Below are positions 25,916-35,372 of a stretch of 64,000 nt of DNA, piece by piece. Under the pieces are notes generated by a model, which saw only the letters and a program-made list of their open reading frames with translations, had not been told where the DNA came from and searched no databases. The DNA comes from Pseudomonas monsensis (GTDB taxonomy: Bacteria > Pseudomonadota > Gammaproteobacteria > Pseudomonadales > Pseudomonadaceae): assembly GCF_014268495.2 (NCBI RefSeq), contig NZ_CP077087.1, positions 5,940,001-6,004,000 on the forward strand. Direction: 5' to 3'. Position 1 is the first letter of the stretch, and every line of letters begins with the position of its first letter. The position numbers were made by a program, and so were the translations under genes.

Positions 25916-26959
25916 TTATTTCGCAGCCCAGGAATTGAAGCGCTGCTCCAGTTGCTCGCCGTTGTCAGCCCAGAAGCTGACGTCGATCTGCACCTGGTTG
26001 GCGATGTTTTCCGGGGTGGTCGGCATGTCTTTCAGGACATCCTTGGCCAGCAGCGGAACCGCCTGGGTGTTGGCCGGGCCGTAGGCGATGTTTTCCGAGT
26101 AGGTCTTCTGCTGTTGCGGCTGGACCGAGAAGGCGATGAACTTCTTCGCCGCTTCCGCACGTTTGGCGTCCAGACCTTTCGGGATGGCCCACGCGTCGAA
26201 GTCGTAGATGCCGCCGTTCCACACCACTTTCAGGTTGGATTCCTTCTGCACCGCAGCGATACGACCGTTGTAGGCCGAGCTCATGACCACGTCACCGGAA
26301 GCGAGGTACTGCGGCGGTTGCGCGCCGGCTTCCCACCACTGGATGCTCGGCTTCAGTTCATCGAGCTTCTTGAACGCACGGTCCTGACCATCCTTGCCAG
26401 CCAGCACTTTGTAGACGTCTTTCGGCGCTACGCCGTCGGCCATCAGTGCGAACTCGAGGGTGTACTTGGCGCCTTTGCGCAGGCCACGCTTGCCCGGGAA
26501 TTTCTTGGTGTCCCAGAAATCGGCCCAACTGGTCGGTGCGGTTTTCAGCTTGTCGGCGTTGTACGCAAGGACGGTCGACCAGACGAAGAAGCCCACGCCG
26601 CACGGCTGGATGGCGCCTTTGACGTAGTCTTCGGATTTGCCGAACAGCGCAGGGTCGAGTTGCTCGAACATGTCTTCGTCACAGCCACGGGACAGTTCCG
26701 GCGATTCAACTTCGACCAGATCCCACGACACACTCTTGGTATCGACCATGGCTTTGACCTTGGCCATTTCGCCGTTGTACTCGCCGGCGACGATCTTGCC
26801 ATGGCCCGCCGCTTCCCACGGTGCGTAGAAGGCTTTGACTTGCGCGGCCTTGTTCGCCCCGCCAAACGACACCACGGTCAAATCCGGGCCAGCCGCCATC
26901 GCGCTGGCCGCACCCATCAGGCCCAGGGTCAGGGCGGTGAACTTCAGGGATCTCAACAT
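25916..26959 (-). CDS. agtB: Periplasmic substrate-binding protein (AgtB-like)
   Basis: Periplasmic binding protein of 347 residues, spermidine/putrescine (PotD) class. A signal peptide ends near residue 22 (ASAMAAG). The mature part shows DLTVVSFGG, VEVESPELSRGC, YDFDAWAIPKG and a C-terminal SFWADNGEQLEQRF. It is the second gene of the cluster, after the ATPase. The family binds polyamine-like or omega-amino-acid ligands. 5-aminovalerate/GABA is inferred from context only. Confidence 0.85.
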   Translation of the reverse strand: MLRSLKFTALTLGLMGAASAMAAGPDLTVVSFGGANKAAQVKAFYAPWEAAGHGKIVAGEYNGEMAKVKAMVDTKSVSWDLVEVESPELSRGCDEDMFEQLDPALFGKSEDYVKGAIQPCGVGFFVWSTVLAYNADKLKTAPTSWADFWDTKKFPGKRGLRKGAKYTLEFALMADGVAPKDVYKVLAGKDGQDRAFKKLDELKPSIQWWEAGAQPPQYLASGDVVMSSAYNGRIAAVQKESNLKVVWNGGIYDFDAWAIPKGLDAKRAEAAKKFIAFSVQPQQQKTYSENIAYGPANTQAVPLLAKDVLKDMPTTPENIANQVQIDVSFWADNGEQLEQRFNSWAAK

Positions 26960-27007
26960 TTATTGTTCTCTCCACGTGCAGGGTTGGTGTTGGTATTGCC
27001 GGGGCGA

Positions 27008-28132
27008 TCAGTTCGCCTCTAGAAGAGGATCAAGCGCGCGCACGTGCTCGATCTGCCAGCCAAGCGGAACCACGTCCCCGACCGCGAGCGCTGGATCGAG
27101 CTCGGCAATCGGTTGTTTCACGAAGAAGTCGGTCTTGCCACAGACTTCCAGACGCACCCGGACGTGGTCGCCCAGATAGATGAATTCCGCCACCCTCCCT
27201 GAGAAGCGGTTGACACATTGATCGCTCGAGCCGTTGAGGCTGACGCGCTCCGGACGGATCGACAGGGTCACCGGTTCGCCGGTCTGGCCGACGTTGACCG
27301 CCAGTGCCTCGACCTTCTCGCCACGGCCCAGCTCGACCACGCAGCGCTCGCCGCTCTGGCTGAGCAGGCGACCGTTGAGGCGGTTGTTCTCGCCGATGAA
27401 GTTGGCGACGAAGGTATTTTTCGGTTCTTCGTAGAGGGTGCGCGGCGGAGCGATCTGCTGGATTTCGCCCTGGTGGAAGACCGCCACGCGATCGGACATG
27501 GTCAGCGCTTCACCCTGGTCGTGGGTCACGTAGACCACGGTCACGCCGAGGCGCTGGTGCAGGTGCTTGATCTCCATCTGCATGTGTTCGCGCAGCTGTT
27601 TGTCGAGTGCACCCAGCGGTTCGTCCATCAACACCAGTTGCGGTTCGAACACCAGCGCCCGCGCCAGTGCTACCCGCTGCTGCTGACCACCGGACAGTTG
27701 CGCCGGGTAGCGCGAGGCGAAAGCGTCGAGCTGGACCATGCTGAGGACTTTCTTCACCTTGTCGCTGACGTCGCTCTTGTTCAGGCCGCGCACGGTCAGC
27801 GGGAAGGCGAGGTTTTCCGCTACGGTCATGTGCGGGAACAGCGCGTAGTTCTGAAACACCATGCCGATGTCGCGCTTGTGCGGCGGCACGTTATTGATTG
27901 CGCGCCCGGCCAGCAGGATTTCTCCGGCGGTCGGTGTTTCAAAGCCGGCGAGCATCATCAGGCTGGTGGTCTTGCCCGAACCGGACGGCCCGAGCAGGGT
28001 CAGGAACTCGCCTTTGCGAATGTCCAGGTTGAGGTCTTTGACGATCAGGTTCTCGCCGTCGTAGCTCTTCTGCACTCCACGAAAGCTGACCAGCACATCA
28101 CTGGCCCCTGCGTTTGAATCGACCTGGCTCAT
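27008..28132 (-). CDS. agtA: ABC transporter ATP-binding protein (AgtA-like)
   Basis: ATPase subunit of 374 residues, PotA type. Walker A is GPSGSGKTT (about 52-60), the signature is LSGGQQQRVALARAL, Walker B is LVLMDEP, and there is an H-loop in VTHDQGEALTMSD. A TOBE/OB domain fills the last ~100 residues. The ATG at 28132 follows AAGG about 7 bp upstream. An in-frame GTG lies two codons earlier (28138). It leads agtABCD and is separated from agtR by a 340-bp gap. Confidence 0.88.
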   Translation of the reverse strand: MSQVDSNAGASDVLVSFRGVQKSYDGENLIVKDLNLDIRKGEFLTLLGPSGSGKTTSLMMLAGFETPTAGEILLAGRAINNVPPHKRDIGMVFQNYALFPHMTVAENLAFPLTVRGLNKSDVSDKVKKVLSMVQLDAFASRYPAQLSGGQQQRVALARALVFEPQLVLMDEPLGALDKQLREHMQMEIKHLHQRLGVTVVYVTHDQGEALTMSDRVAVFHQGEIQQIAPPRTLYEEPKNTFVANFIGENNRLNGRLLSQSGERCVVELGRGEKVEALAVNVGQTGEPVTLSIRPERVSLNGSSDQCVNRFSGRVAEFIYLGDHVRVRLEVCGKTDFFVKQPIAELDPALAVGDVVPLGWQIEHVRALDPLLEAN

Positions 28133-28480
28133 ACCCACACCTTTGTTGTTGATGACTGCTTGTGGGTTAAGCCTAGTGGCTGCTGACAGGCGCGCAAATC
28201 GGGGCGCAGGAGAGAATCGCCTCAGCCGGATGGAAGGTTGGGGGTAGGGATTGCCCTACAAGGATGGCGCTAATGGATAAGGCAGTGGCGAGGGTTGAGC
28301 TGCAAGCTGCAAGAACAAGCAAAAGCGCGTGTCGCTAACAGATATGCCCAAATTCTCAGGCCGTACAGAGAAACCTGTGGGAGCTGGCTTGCCAGCGATA
28401 GCGGTGGGTCAGCCGGCATTAATGTGATCGGCACTCCGTCATCGCTGGCAAGCCAGCTCCCACAGGTTTGTGCAGCGTTG
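28133..28480. other. Intergenic region upstream of agtA, with REP pair
   Basis: This gap has no gene. It must hold the promoter of agtA near its left end, although I see no convincing -10/-35. A REP doublet occupies 28374-28466. A short stretch with GCTGCAAGCTGCAAGAACAA lies at about 28300-28320 and resembles the 45-kb repeat. Confidence 0.55.
28374..28466. repeat. Inverted pair of REP elements
   Basis: CCTGTGGGAGCTGGCTTGCC and its complement GGCAAGCCAGCTCCCACAGG are perfectly matched, with a spacer of about 50 bp. The pair lies just downstream of agtR. Confidence 0.9.
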
Positions 28481-29110
28481 CTAAAGGAGCTTGTGTTCCA
28501 TCGCGTATTTGACCAGCTCGGCCAGTGAGGTGATGTTGAGCTTCTGCATCAGCCGCGCCTTGTGGGTGCTGATGGTTTTGCTGCTCAGGGCCAGTTGCTG
28601 GGCGATGTCATTGACATTGGCGCCCTGGGCCAGGCGTTCGAACACCGAGAATTCGCGCTCTGACAATAGCGAGTGCAATGGCCGCGTATCGGTCAGGCCG
28701 ACTTCAAAAACCATGCGATCGGCCAGTTCCGGATCAATGTAACGGCCGCCCGCCGCCACTTTGCGGATGGCGGTCAGCAACAGGGCCGGATCACTGTCCT
28801 TGGTTGCATACCCGGCCGCACCGATCTTGAGGGCACGGGCGGCCATCTGCGCTTCATCGTGCATCGACAGCACCAGAATGGCGGGCGGGTTGTTCAGCGC
28901 GCGAATCCGCGGAATCGCTTCCAGGCCATTGACCCCGGGCATGGAGATATCCAGCAACACCACCTCGCACGGCACACTGCGCAGGGTTTCCAGCAACTGC
29001 TCGCCATTACTCGCCTCCCCCACCACTTGCAGATCCTTGGCCAGGCCGATCAATTGCTTGATGCCTTCGCGGACGATGGTGTGGTCTTCGGCTACCAGTA
29101 CACGGATCAA
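28481..29110 (-). CDS. agtR: LuxR/NarL-type response regulator (AgtR-like)
   Basis: Cytoplasmic response regulator of 209 residues. The receiver domain has VAEDHTIVREG (acidic pocket), LLDISMPGVNG with the phospho-accepting Asp, LSMHD, and Lys in GYATKDSDP. A linker and a LuxR/GerE helix-turn-helix follow (about 145-205; LSEREFSVFERLAQG...ISTHKARLMQKLN). The TTG at 29110 is the best start: GGAG lies 7 bp upstream and the protein begins at the conserved IRVLVAEDH. It is paired with the sensor kinase upstream on the same strand. Confidence 0.85.
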   Translation of the reverse strand: MIRVLVAEDHTIVREGIKQLIGLAKDLQVVGEASNGEQLLETLRSVPCEVVLLDISMPGVNGLEAIPRIRALNNPPAILVLSMHDEAQMAARALKIGAAGYATKDSDPALLLTAIRKVAAGGRYIDPELADRMVFEVGLTDTRPLHSLLSEREFSVFERLAQGANVNDIAQQLALSSKTISTHKARLMQKLNITSLAELVKYAMEHKLL

Positions 29111-29195
29111 GTTTTTTCTCCAGATTTCAGGCACACACCAAACCCTGTGGGCGCGAGCCTGCTCGCGATAGCGTCAGCGCAAACACCACACACCT

Positions 29196-31592
29196 TCAAA
29201 CCTCACTCACCGGCACCCACACAGTCAGGCTGGTGCCCTCCCCCGGCTCACTCTCCAGCGCCAGCCGCCCGCCCATGATCAGCACCCGCTCGCGCATGCC
29301 CACCAACCCGAACGAAGTCGGCCGACCGGTAGCGGCGACGAATCCTACGCCATCATCGCTGACGGTCAGACGCAATTCATCGCCTTCCAGCGCCAGCGTC
29401 AGTTCCACAGTATGCGCCTGGGCATGCCGCATCACATTGGTCAGTGCCTCCTGCAGAATCCGGAACAGCCCGATCGCCTTGGCATCGCTGAGCGCCGGCA
29501 GATTGTCCGGCACCTGCACCAGACACGGAATCTGCGTGCGCGCCTCGAAGCGCCGCGCCTGCCATTCAATCGCCGAGGCAATCCCGGCATCGAGAATCGG
29601 TGGGCGCAGCGCCGTCGCCACATCCCGCACCAACTGGAACAACTGGGCGATCAGGCGCTTCATGCTGTTCAGCCGTTCGTTCAGACCAGGATCGAGCTGC
29701 GCGTAGGCCAATTCGCACATCGACGTTTCCAGTTTCAGCACCGTGAGCATTTGCCCCAGCTCATCGTGCACCTCCCGGGCAATGCGCGCCTTCTCTTCTT
29801 CACGCACGCTCTCAAGGTGCGCCGACAGTTCGCGCAATTGCTCGCGGGAGGCGGCCAGTTCCAGTTCGATGCGCTTGCTTTCGGTGATGTCCCAGACGAT
29901 GCCGTCCCAGACATAAGCGCCGTCCTCCAGTTGCCGGGTGATCGCCTTGATCTCGGCCCAGCGCTGCTGGCCCTGACGCGTGAGGATGCGGCCCTGCCAC
30001 GACCAGTCGCTGTCGGTGTCCAGCGCCTGATCCTGGGTCCGGTGGTAACTGGCTTTATCGTCCGGGTGCACCAGGCTGCGCAAGCCCATGTCGCGATGGG
30101 CAATGGTGGCCGGCGCGTAACCGACCAGGCTTTCACTGCCCTCGCTGATGTAGGCAAAGTCGATCTGTCCGGTCACCGGTGCCCGCTCCAGGCGGAACAC
30201 CAGACCCGGGACGTTGGCGGCAATGCCTTGCAGGCGCGCCTCGCTTTCCTGCAACGCGGCGAGTGCGCGGCGGCGCTCGGTGACGTCGGTGAGATAAACC
30301 ACCAGGTATTCGCTGTCACGAAATCGCAGAAAACTCAGTGACACGTCCGCCGGCAGGATGCCGCCATCGGCACGCACGCAGCTGGTTTCAAAGCTCAGCG
30401 GCCCTTCTTCACTGGCCCGCGCGCGCTTCCACAGGTTGAGCCATCGGTCCATGTGCAGACCCGGCTCGAAGTCGATCAGCGGTCGCTCGATCAGACCGCC
30501 GACGGGATAACCAAGCATGACTTCCGCCGCCCGGTTGGCGTAGCGCACATGGCTGTCCCAGTTGACCCAGAGAATGCCGACCGTGCTTTGATCAATGGAA
30601 AACTGCGTGAGCCGCAGCGCTTCTTCGCTGGCCGCGCGCAGGGCAATGTCTTCCCGTGCGGCGAGCAAGCGCTGCTCGAGGCTGTGCTGCTGGCGCCGTT
30701 GCCAGAACACGATCGCCACGCAGCTGAGCAACATGACCGCGAACAACAGACTGAGGTTCTGCCAAAACCCCGGTGACTCCGACAGTCGCGGGTACTTGGG
30801 TTGCAACCATTGGCTGTGCAGGCGCTCCAGATCCTTGGCCGGGATCGCGCGCAAGGCACTCTGGACGATACCGGCCAGCTCCGGCCAGTCACGACGCGTA
30901 CCGACCCGCAGCAATTGCGGCAGGCCAATGTCACCGACCACCACCAGCTCGGCGAACTCTGGCTCGGCTGACAGCCGCCCGAGCTGCGCCTCATCGACCA
31001 CCGCGTAGGACGCCTGCTGACTCAACAGTAGCTGCAACGCCTGACGCTCCAGCGGCACGCCTTGCAGATTCAGATGGGGATAGGTGCCGCGCAAATAATC
31101 CGCGGTGGTACTGGGCATGCGCACCGCGACACGGGTCTGGCTGTCGAGTTTCTCCAGATCCACCACACCGCTGGCCTTCTGATCACTGACCACCAGTTGC
31201 GGCACGCGCATATACGGGTCGGAAAACTGCCACAGGCGCAGCGCACTCGGGGTCTGGCTCAGGCCCGGGGCGACGTCGATTTCGCCTTCGCGCAAGGCGC
31301 TCTCCAGTCGTCCCAGATCGGGAAAATTGCGCCAGCTCAATTCGACATTAAGGGCCTGGGCCAGCCACTTCATCAACTCGACGTTGGCCCCGGAGAGCTT
31401 CTGCAAACGCCGGTCGTATTGCGCGTACGGCGCCTGCAGCACCAGCCCGACCCGCAATTCATTATGTTGTGCCAGCCACTGCTGCTGACTCGCGGACAAT
31501 TGCGCAACGTGCGCCGGGGACGCAGGCGCCGCCCAGCCCATCAAGGGAAACCACAAACAGCCGATAACCCACAGGCAGCAAAATCGCTTCAT
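29196..31592 (-). CDS. agtS: Sensor histidine kinase with SBP_bac_3 domain (AgtS-like)
   Basis: Inner-membrane sensor of 798 residues. In order: signal segment (1-22), periplasmic amino-acid-binding-type SBP_bac_3 domain (about 35-265), one membrane helix, two PAS domains (about 320-560), and a HisKA_3 dimerisation domain with phospho-His609 in REVHDELGQ. A HATPase domain ends the protein (QEALTNVMRHAQA, DDGVGF, GLVGMRERV). The ATG at 31592 is preferred. It partners AgtR, 85 bp downstream. In P. aeruginosa these regulators have been linked to 5-aminovalerate/GABA uptake and to cell-wall fragment responses. The SBP ligand here is unproven. Confidence 0.85.
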   Translation of the reverse strand: MKRFCCLWVIGCLWFPLMGWAAPASPAHVAQLSASQQQWLAQHNELRVGLVLQAPYAQYDRRLQKLSGANVELMKWLAQALNVELSWRNFPDLGRLESALREGEIDVAPGLSQTPSALRLWQFSDPYMRVPQLVVSDQKASGVVDLEKLDSQTRVAVRMPSTTADYLRGTYPHLNLQGVPLERQALQLLLSQQASYAVVDEAQLGRLSAEPEFAELVVVGDIGLPQLLRVGTRRDWPELAGIVQSALRAIPAKDLERLHSQWLQPKYPRLSESPGFWQNLSLLFAVMLLSCVAIVFWQRRQQHSLEQRLLAAREDIALRAASEEALRLTQFSIDQSTVGILWVNWDSHVRYANRAAEVMLGYPVGGLIERPLIDFEPGLHMDRWLNLWKRARASEEGPLSFETSCVRADGGILPADVSLSFLRFRDSEYLVVYLTDVTERRRALAALQESEARLQGIAANVPGLVFRLERAPVTGQIDFAYISEGSESLVGYAPATIAHRDMGLRSLVHPDDKASYHRTQDQALDTDSDWSWQGRILTRQGQQRWAEIKAITRQLEDGAYVWDGIVWDITESKRIELELAASREQLRELSAHLESVREEEKARIAREVHDELGQMLTVLKLETSMCELAYAQLDPGLNERLNSMKRLIAQLFQLVRDVATALRPPILDAGIASAIEWQARRFEARTQIPCLVQVPDNLPALSDAKAIGLFRILQEALTNVMRHAQAHTVELTLALEGDELRLTVSDDGVGFVAATGRPTSFGLVGMRERVLIMGGRLALESEPGEGTSLTVWVPVSEV

Positions 31593-31665
31593 TGAAGTCT
31601 CGTACACTGACAAATTCTGACCAACCCATTAGGCTGCCGGGATACTTTCTGGCCTGGAATAACCG

Positions 31666-32649
31666 ATGCCCTCTGTTTACCGCCTGGCAATGCCAGCATT
31701 GTGCCTGTCGCTGATCCTGCCTTGTGCGTTTTCCGTCAACGCCGCCGACCCTGCTCCAGCGGCCGAGAAACCGGCCGAAGAAAAACCGGTCGAACGCCAG
31801 CCACTGCTTGAGCGTAGTCAGGAAGAGGCCGCCGCACTGGAACGTAAAGTGCCGGCGCAGGAACAGCAACAATTACAGGCCGGCAGCGACACCTTTCTGG
31901 CCCTGTGGAAACCGGCCAACACCGCCGATCCCAAAGGTGCGGTGATTATCATCCCCGGCGCTGGCGAAACAGCTGACTGGCCGCAAGCAATCGGCCCGTT
32001 GCGGCAGAAATTGCCGGACGCGCAGTGGAGCAGCCTGAGTATCACGCTGCCCGACCTGCAAAGCGATGCCATTGCACCGCGCGTCGTCGAAACACCGGTG
32101 GCGCCGAAAGCCGCGGAGTCCGGCAGCAAGGACTCGACCACCGCGCAACCCATCGAACAGGCTGCCGGCGGCGAAGCGGACGTCGCCGATCAGGTGGTCG
32201 CCGAAACGACTGAAGAACACTCCAAGGCGGACGCCGAACGAATCTTCGCGCGTATCGACGCGGCGATTGCCTACGCCGAACAGCAAAGTGTCCGCAGTAT
32301 TGTCGTACTCGGTCACGGTACCGGCGCCTATTGGGCCGCCCGTTACCTGAGCGAAAAACAAACGGCGCAGGTGGAGAAATTCATCATGATCGACGCGCAG
32401 GCACCGACCAAGGCCAAGCCACAACTGGTGGAACTGACGCCTGCCTTGAAACTGCCGACGGCGGACATTTTCTACATGGACAAGCCACTGGATCGTCACG
32501 CGGCGCTGCAGCGCATGCAGGCGAGCAAGCGTTTGAAGACCTCGGCTTTCAGCCAGGTGGCGCTCAAGGCGCTGCCGGATAACAAGGCGGAGCAGGAGCA
32601 GTTGTTCCGGCGGGTGCGTGGCTGGTTGAATCCGCAGAACGTGGATTGA
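31666..32649 (+). CDS. DUF3530 alpha/beta-hydrolase-like exported protein
   Basis: Exported protein of 327 residues with a signal peptide ending near residue 26 (VNAAD), followed by a long Ala/Glu-rich linker. The hydrolase-like core begins near residue 75 (GAVIIIPGAGETADWP). The region where the nucleophile elbow should be reads VLGHGTGAYWA, so the usual Ser is replaced by Gly and a classical Ser hydrolase activity is doubtful. The DUF3530 call fits the overall pattern, but its function is unknown. It is divergent from agtS. Confidence 0.75.
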   Translation: MPSVYRLAMPALCLSLILPCAFSVNAADPAPAAEKPAEEKPVERQPLLERSQEEAAALERKVPAQEQQQLQAGSDTFLALWKPANTADPKGAVIIIPGAGETADWPQAIGPLRQKLPDAQWSSLSITLPDLQSDAIAPRVVETPVAPKAAESGSKDSTTAQPIEQAAGGEADVADQVVAETTEEHSKADAERIFARIDAAIAYAEQQSVRSIVVLGHGTGAYWAARYLSEKQTAQVEKFIMIDAQAPTKAKPQLVELTPALKLPTADIFYMDKPLDRHAALQRMQASKRLKTSAFSQVALKALPDNKAEQEQLFRRVRGWLNPQNVD

Positions 32650-32671
32650 CCGCAAAACCCAATAGCCCCCA

Positions 32672-32757
32672 ATCGCGAGCAGGCTCGCTCCCACACTCGA
32701 TCGCATTCCAACTGCAGAAACACGATCCAGTCCGGGAGCGAGCCTGCTCGCGAAGAG
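32672..32757. repeat. Inverted pair of REP elements
   Basis: AATCGCGAGCAGGCTCGCTC onward (32672-32695) and CGGGAGCGAGCCTGCTCGCG (32731-32757) are a REP doublet between the convergent DUF3530 and DjlA genes, which both end here. Confidence 0.88.
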
Positions 32758-32785
32758 GCCCTCACAAACAGCAAACCGCTAACGC

Positions 32786-33553
32786 CTAGCGAAAGTCGCG
32801 CCGCTGACGAATCAACGTATAGGCATTGTGCAACTCGCGCGTCCTTTCGGTCGCCTCGTGCACCTGCGCCGGCGTCGCTCCGCTACCCGCCACTTTGTCC
32901 GGATGATGACGACTGAGCAGACGCCGGTACGCCCGTTTGATCTGCGCCGGTTCGCTGGTCGCCGACACGCCCAGCAAACGCATCGCCTCCTGGTAGCTTA
33001 CCGCCGCGCTGACGATTGGCCGCTTGCCCGGTTCGTAATCACTGGCCAGCGCCTGCACCTGATGCGTCGTCCAGCCCAGCCACTTGCCCCATTGCGCCAA
33101 CAGTTCACGCTCGCTGACGCCGGCACGGCCATCGGCCCAGACCATCCGCCAACAGGCGCGCAATACACCTTCGGCCGCATGGGGCTGGCCGCCCAGGCGC
33201 CGCAGATAACCGCGCAGGTTATCGCTGCCGGACTTGCCACGGTTGAACGCCGCAATGGCCCGACGCGTGGCCGGCTCGCTCATTTCCAGGGCGCGCATTT
33301 CGTTGCGCGCCTGCTGGATATGGCCGTCGGTCACGCGCCCGTCGCTCTTGGCCAGACGCCCGAGCAACACGAACAACAATTCGTCGTTGCGCAGCATCGG
33401 CCGGCCGCCGAGCTTTTCCCGCAAGTGCCCCCAGCTCTGCAAATGCAGACGCCGATCCAGCGCCTGTCCCAGCAACGCCCCAAGCATGGCCCCCGGAATG
33501 CTGGCGATCGCAAAACCCGCTCCGGCTCCAATCAGAGTCCCTGGCCACAACAT
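32786..33553 (-). CDS. djlA: DjlA-like J-domain co-chaperone
   Basis: Membrane-anchored Hsp40-type protein of 255 residues. An N-terminal hydrophobic segment (about 3-25, Gly/Ala-rich, DjlA type) is followed by a TerB-like helical domain (about 55-150) and a C-terminal J domain (about 185-255). The J domain carries the HPD motif in SRHHPDK needed to stimulate DnaK. It ends convergent with the DUF3530 gene, and murU starts 2 bp away on the same strand upstream. Confidence 0.9.
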   Translation of the reverse strand: MLWPGTLIGAGAGFAIASIPGAMLGALLGQALDRRLHLQSWGHLREKLGGRPMLRNDELLFVLLGRLAKSDGRVTDGHIQQARNEMRALEMSEPATRRAIAAFNRGKSGSDNLRGYLRRLGGQPHAAEGVLRACWRMVWADGRAGVSERELLAQWGKWLGWTTHQVQALASDYEPGKRPIVSAAVSYQEAMRLLGVSATSEPAQIKRAYRRLLSRHHPDKVAGSGATPAQVHEATERTRELHNAYTLIRQRRDFR

Positions 33554-33554
33554 A

Positions 33555-34226
33555 TCAGCGACTCGCTTCTATCAAGGTTTCGGCCTCAGCCAGACGCTCG
33601 TGCGTCCCGACATCCACCCAATGACCTTTCAGCCGCTCGCCGGTCACCTCGCCTGCCGCCATGGCTTTGCGCAACAGCGGTGCCAGTTTGAAGGCACCGT
33701 CGGCGCAGCCGTCGAACAGCTGCGGATGGAGGACAGCGATACCGCTATAGGTCAGCGTCGCGGCATCCGCCTGACCATCATTCACACGCCCATCGACCAG
33801 CGAGAAATCCCCGGTCGGGTGATGCGCCGGATTGTCCGCCAGGACCAGATGCGCCAGACCGGTGATCGGCTGATGCAGGACGCTGAAGTCGTAATCGGTC
33901 CAGATGTCGCCATTGACCACCAGGAACGCATCGTCGCCAAGCAACGGCAACGCACGGAAAATCCCGCCACCGGTTTCCAGCGGTTCGCCTTCCGGCGAGT
34001 ACTGAATGCTCAGGCCAAATTGAGTGCCGTCCCCCAGGTAATCCTCGATCTGCTGACCGAGCCAGGCGTGATTGATCACGACTTCGTTGAAACCGGCGGC
34101 CGCCAAGGCACGCAGGTGATACTCGATCAACGGCACGCCACCGGCACGCACCAGCGGTTTCGGTGTGGTCAGGGTCAGCGGGCGCATGCGCTCGCCTTTG
34201 CCTGCCGCCAGAATCATTGCCTTCAT
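33555..34226 (-). CDS. murU: N-acetylmuramate alpha-1-phosphate uridylyltransferase
   Basis: Nucleotidyltransferase of 223 residues that makes UDP-MurNAc from MurNAc-1-phosphate in the Pseudomonas recycling bypass. The nucleotide-binding loop MILAAGKGERMRPLT and the PKPLV, ETGGG and VVNGDIW motifs are intact. Its ATG overlaps the amgK stop (ATGA at 34223-34226), so amgK-murU is translationally coupled. This bypass is known to bring intrinsic fosfomycin tolerance in pseudomonads. Confidence 0.95.
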   Translation of the reverse strand: MKAMILAAGKGERMRPLTLTTPKPLVRAGGVPLIEYHLRALAAAGFNEVVINHAWLGQQIEDYLGDGTQFGLSIQYSPEGEPLETGGGIFRALPLLGDDAFLVVNGDIWTDYDFSVLHQPITGLAHLVLADNPAHHPTGDFSLVDGRVNDGQADAATLTYSGIAVLHPQLFDGCADGAFKLAPLLRKAMAAGEVTGERLKGHWVDVGTHERLAEAETLIEASR

Positions 34227-35242
34227 GCCGTTGCTCCACCTCGCAGGCGGGTAAACAGCGCTTGCAACTCCGCCAGTTCAGGACGCCGGGCAATCACCGC
34301 TTCTATATAAGAGAAGAAGCGCGGCACGTCGGCCAGATAGCGCGGCTTGCCATCGCGGTGGCAGATGCGGGCGAAGATGCCGATGACTTTCAGGTGACGC
34401 TGCACGCCCATCAGGTCGCTGGCGCGCAGAAAATCTTGAAAATCCGGCTGCACCGGGATGTTCAGTGCAGCGGCTTGCTGCCAGTAGCTTTCCAGCCAGC
34501 CGCGTACGCGCTCTTCAGGCCAGCTGAGGAAGGCGTCCTTGAACAGGCAGGTCACGTCATAGGTCACCGGACCATAGACCGCATCCTGAAAATCCAGCAC
34601 CCCCGGATTCGGTTCGCTGATCATCAGGTTGCGCGGCATGTAGTCGCGGTGCACCAACACCTTCGGTTGCGCCAGAGCGCTGTCAATCAGCAGATCACTG
34701 ATGCGCTGCCACTGCTGCTGTTGAGTCGCATCGAACTCGATGCCCAGTTCACGCTTCACGTACCACTCCGGGAACAGTTCCAGCTCACGGCGCAGCAGCG
34801 CGACGTCATAGCTCGGCAGCGGTGCCACCATCGGCAATTGCTGAAAAGCCAACAGAGATTGCAGGGCATCGCGGAACAACGCGTCGGCATTTTCGCTGTC
34901 GATCACATCGAGATAGGTCTTGTTGCCCAGGTCATTGAGCAAAAGAAATCCGCGTTCGAGGTCTTCGGCATAAATTTTCGGCACGTTAATGCCGGATTTC
35001 GCCAGCAAAAAGGCGATGTCCACGAACGGTTTGCAGTTTTCCTGGGGCGGCGGCGCGTCCATCACGACGAAGCTGCGACCCGCACCTTCCCAACGGAAAT
35101 AGCGGCGGAAACTCGCGTCACTGCTGGCCGCAGTCAACGTGGCCGGGGGCACGGCGCCCCAGCCTTGATCTGCAAACAGGTTTTCCAGCTGTTCATCGAG
35201 CCAAACTTTCAGGTGTTGCAAGCGTACATCTTGGTCAGGCAT
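34223..35242 (-). CDS. amgK: N-acetylmuramate/N-acetylglucosamine kinase AmgK
   Basis: Anomeric sugar kinase of 339 residues of the aminoglycoside-phosphotransferase fold. It phosphorylates MurNAc (and GlcNAc) on C1. The APH catalytic signature is VHRDYMPRNLMI and the metal-binding DFQDAVYGP follows. It is the first gene of amgK-murU and is divergent from lptD across 130 bp. Confidence 0.95.
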   Translation of the reverse strand: MPDQDVRLQHLKVWLDEQLENLFADQGWGAVPPATLTAASSDASFRRYFRWEGAGRSFVVMDAPPPQENCKPFVDIAFLLAKSGINVPKIYAEDLERGFLLLNDLGNKTYLDVIDSENADALFRDALQSLLAFQQLPMVAPLPSYDVALLRRELELFPEWYVKRELGIEFDATQQQQWQRISDLLIDSALAQPKVLVHRDYMPRNLMISEPNPGVLDFQDAVYGPVTYDVTCLFKDAFLSWPEERVRGWLESYWQQAAALNIPVQPDFQDFLRASDLMGVQRHLKVIGIFARICHRDGKPRYLADVPRFFSYIEAVIARRPELAELQALFTRLRGGATA

Positions 35243-35372
35243 TGCAAGGGTCTCCGACGGCGCTAGCCGTCAAGCGGGTCATGCTTTATTATCCAGCATC
35301 TTTTTCAGACCATCGAGAGGCGTGCGGCCCACACCGCGGGCAGATGGCACGCAGGAAGCCCGGACTAATAAG

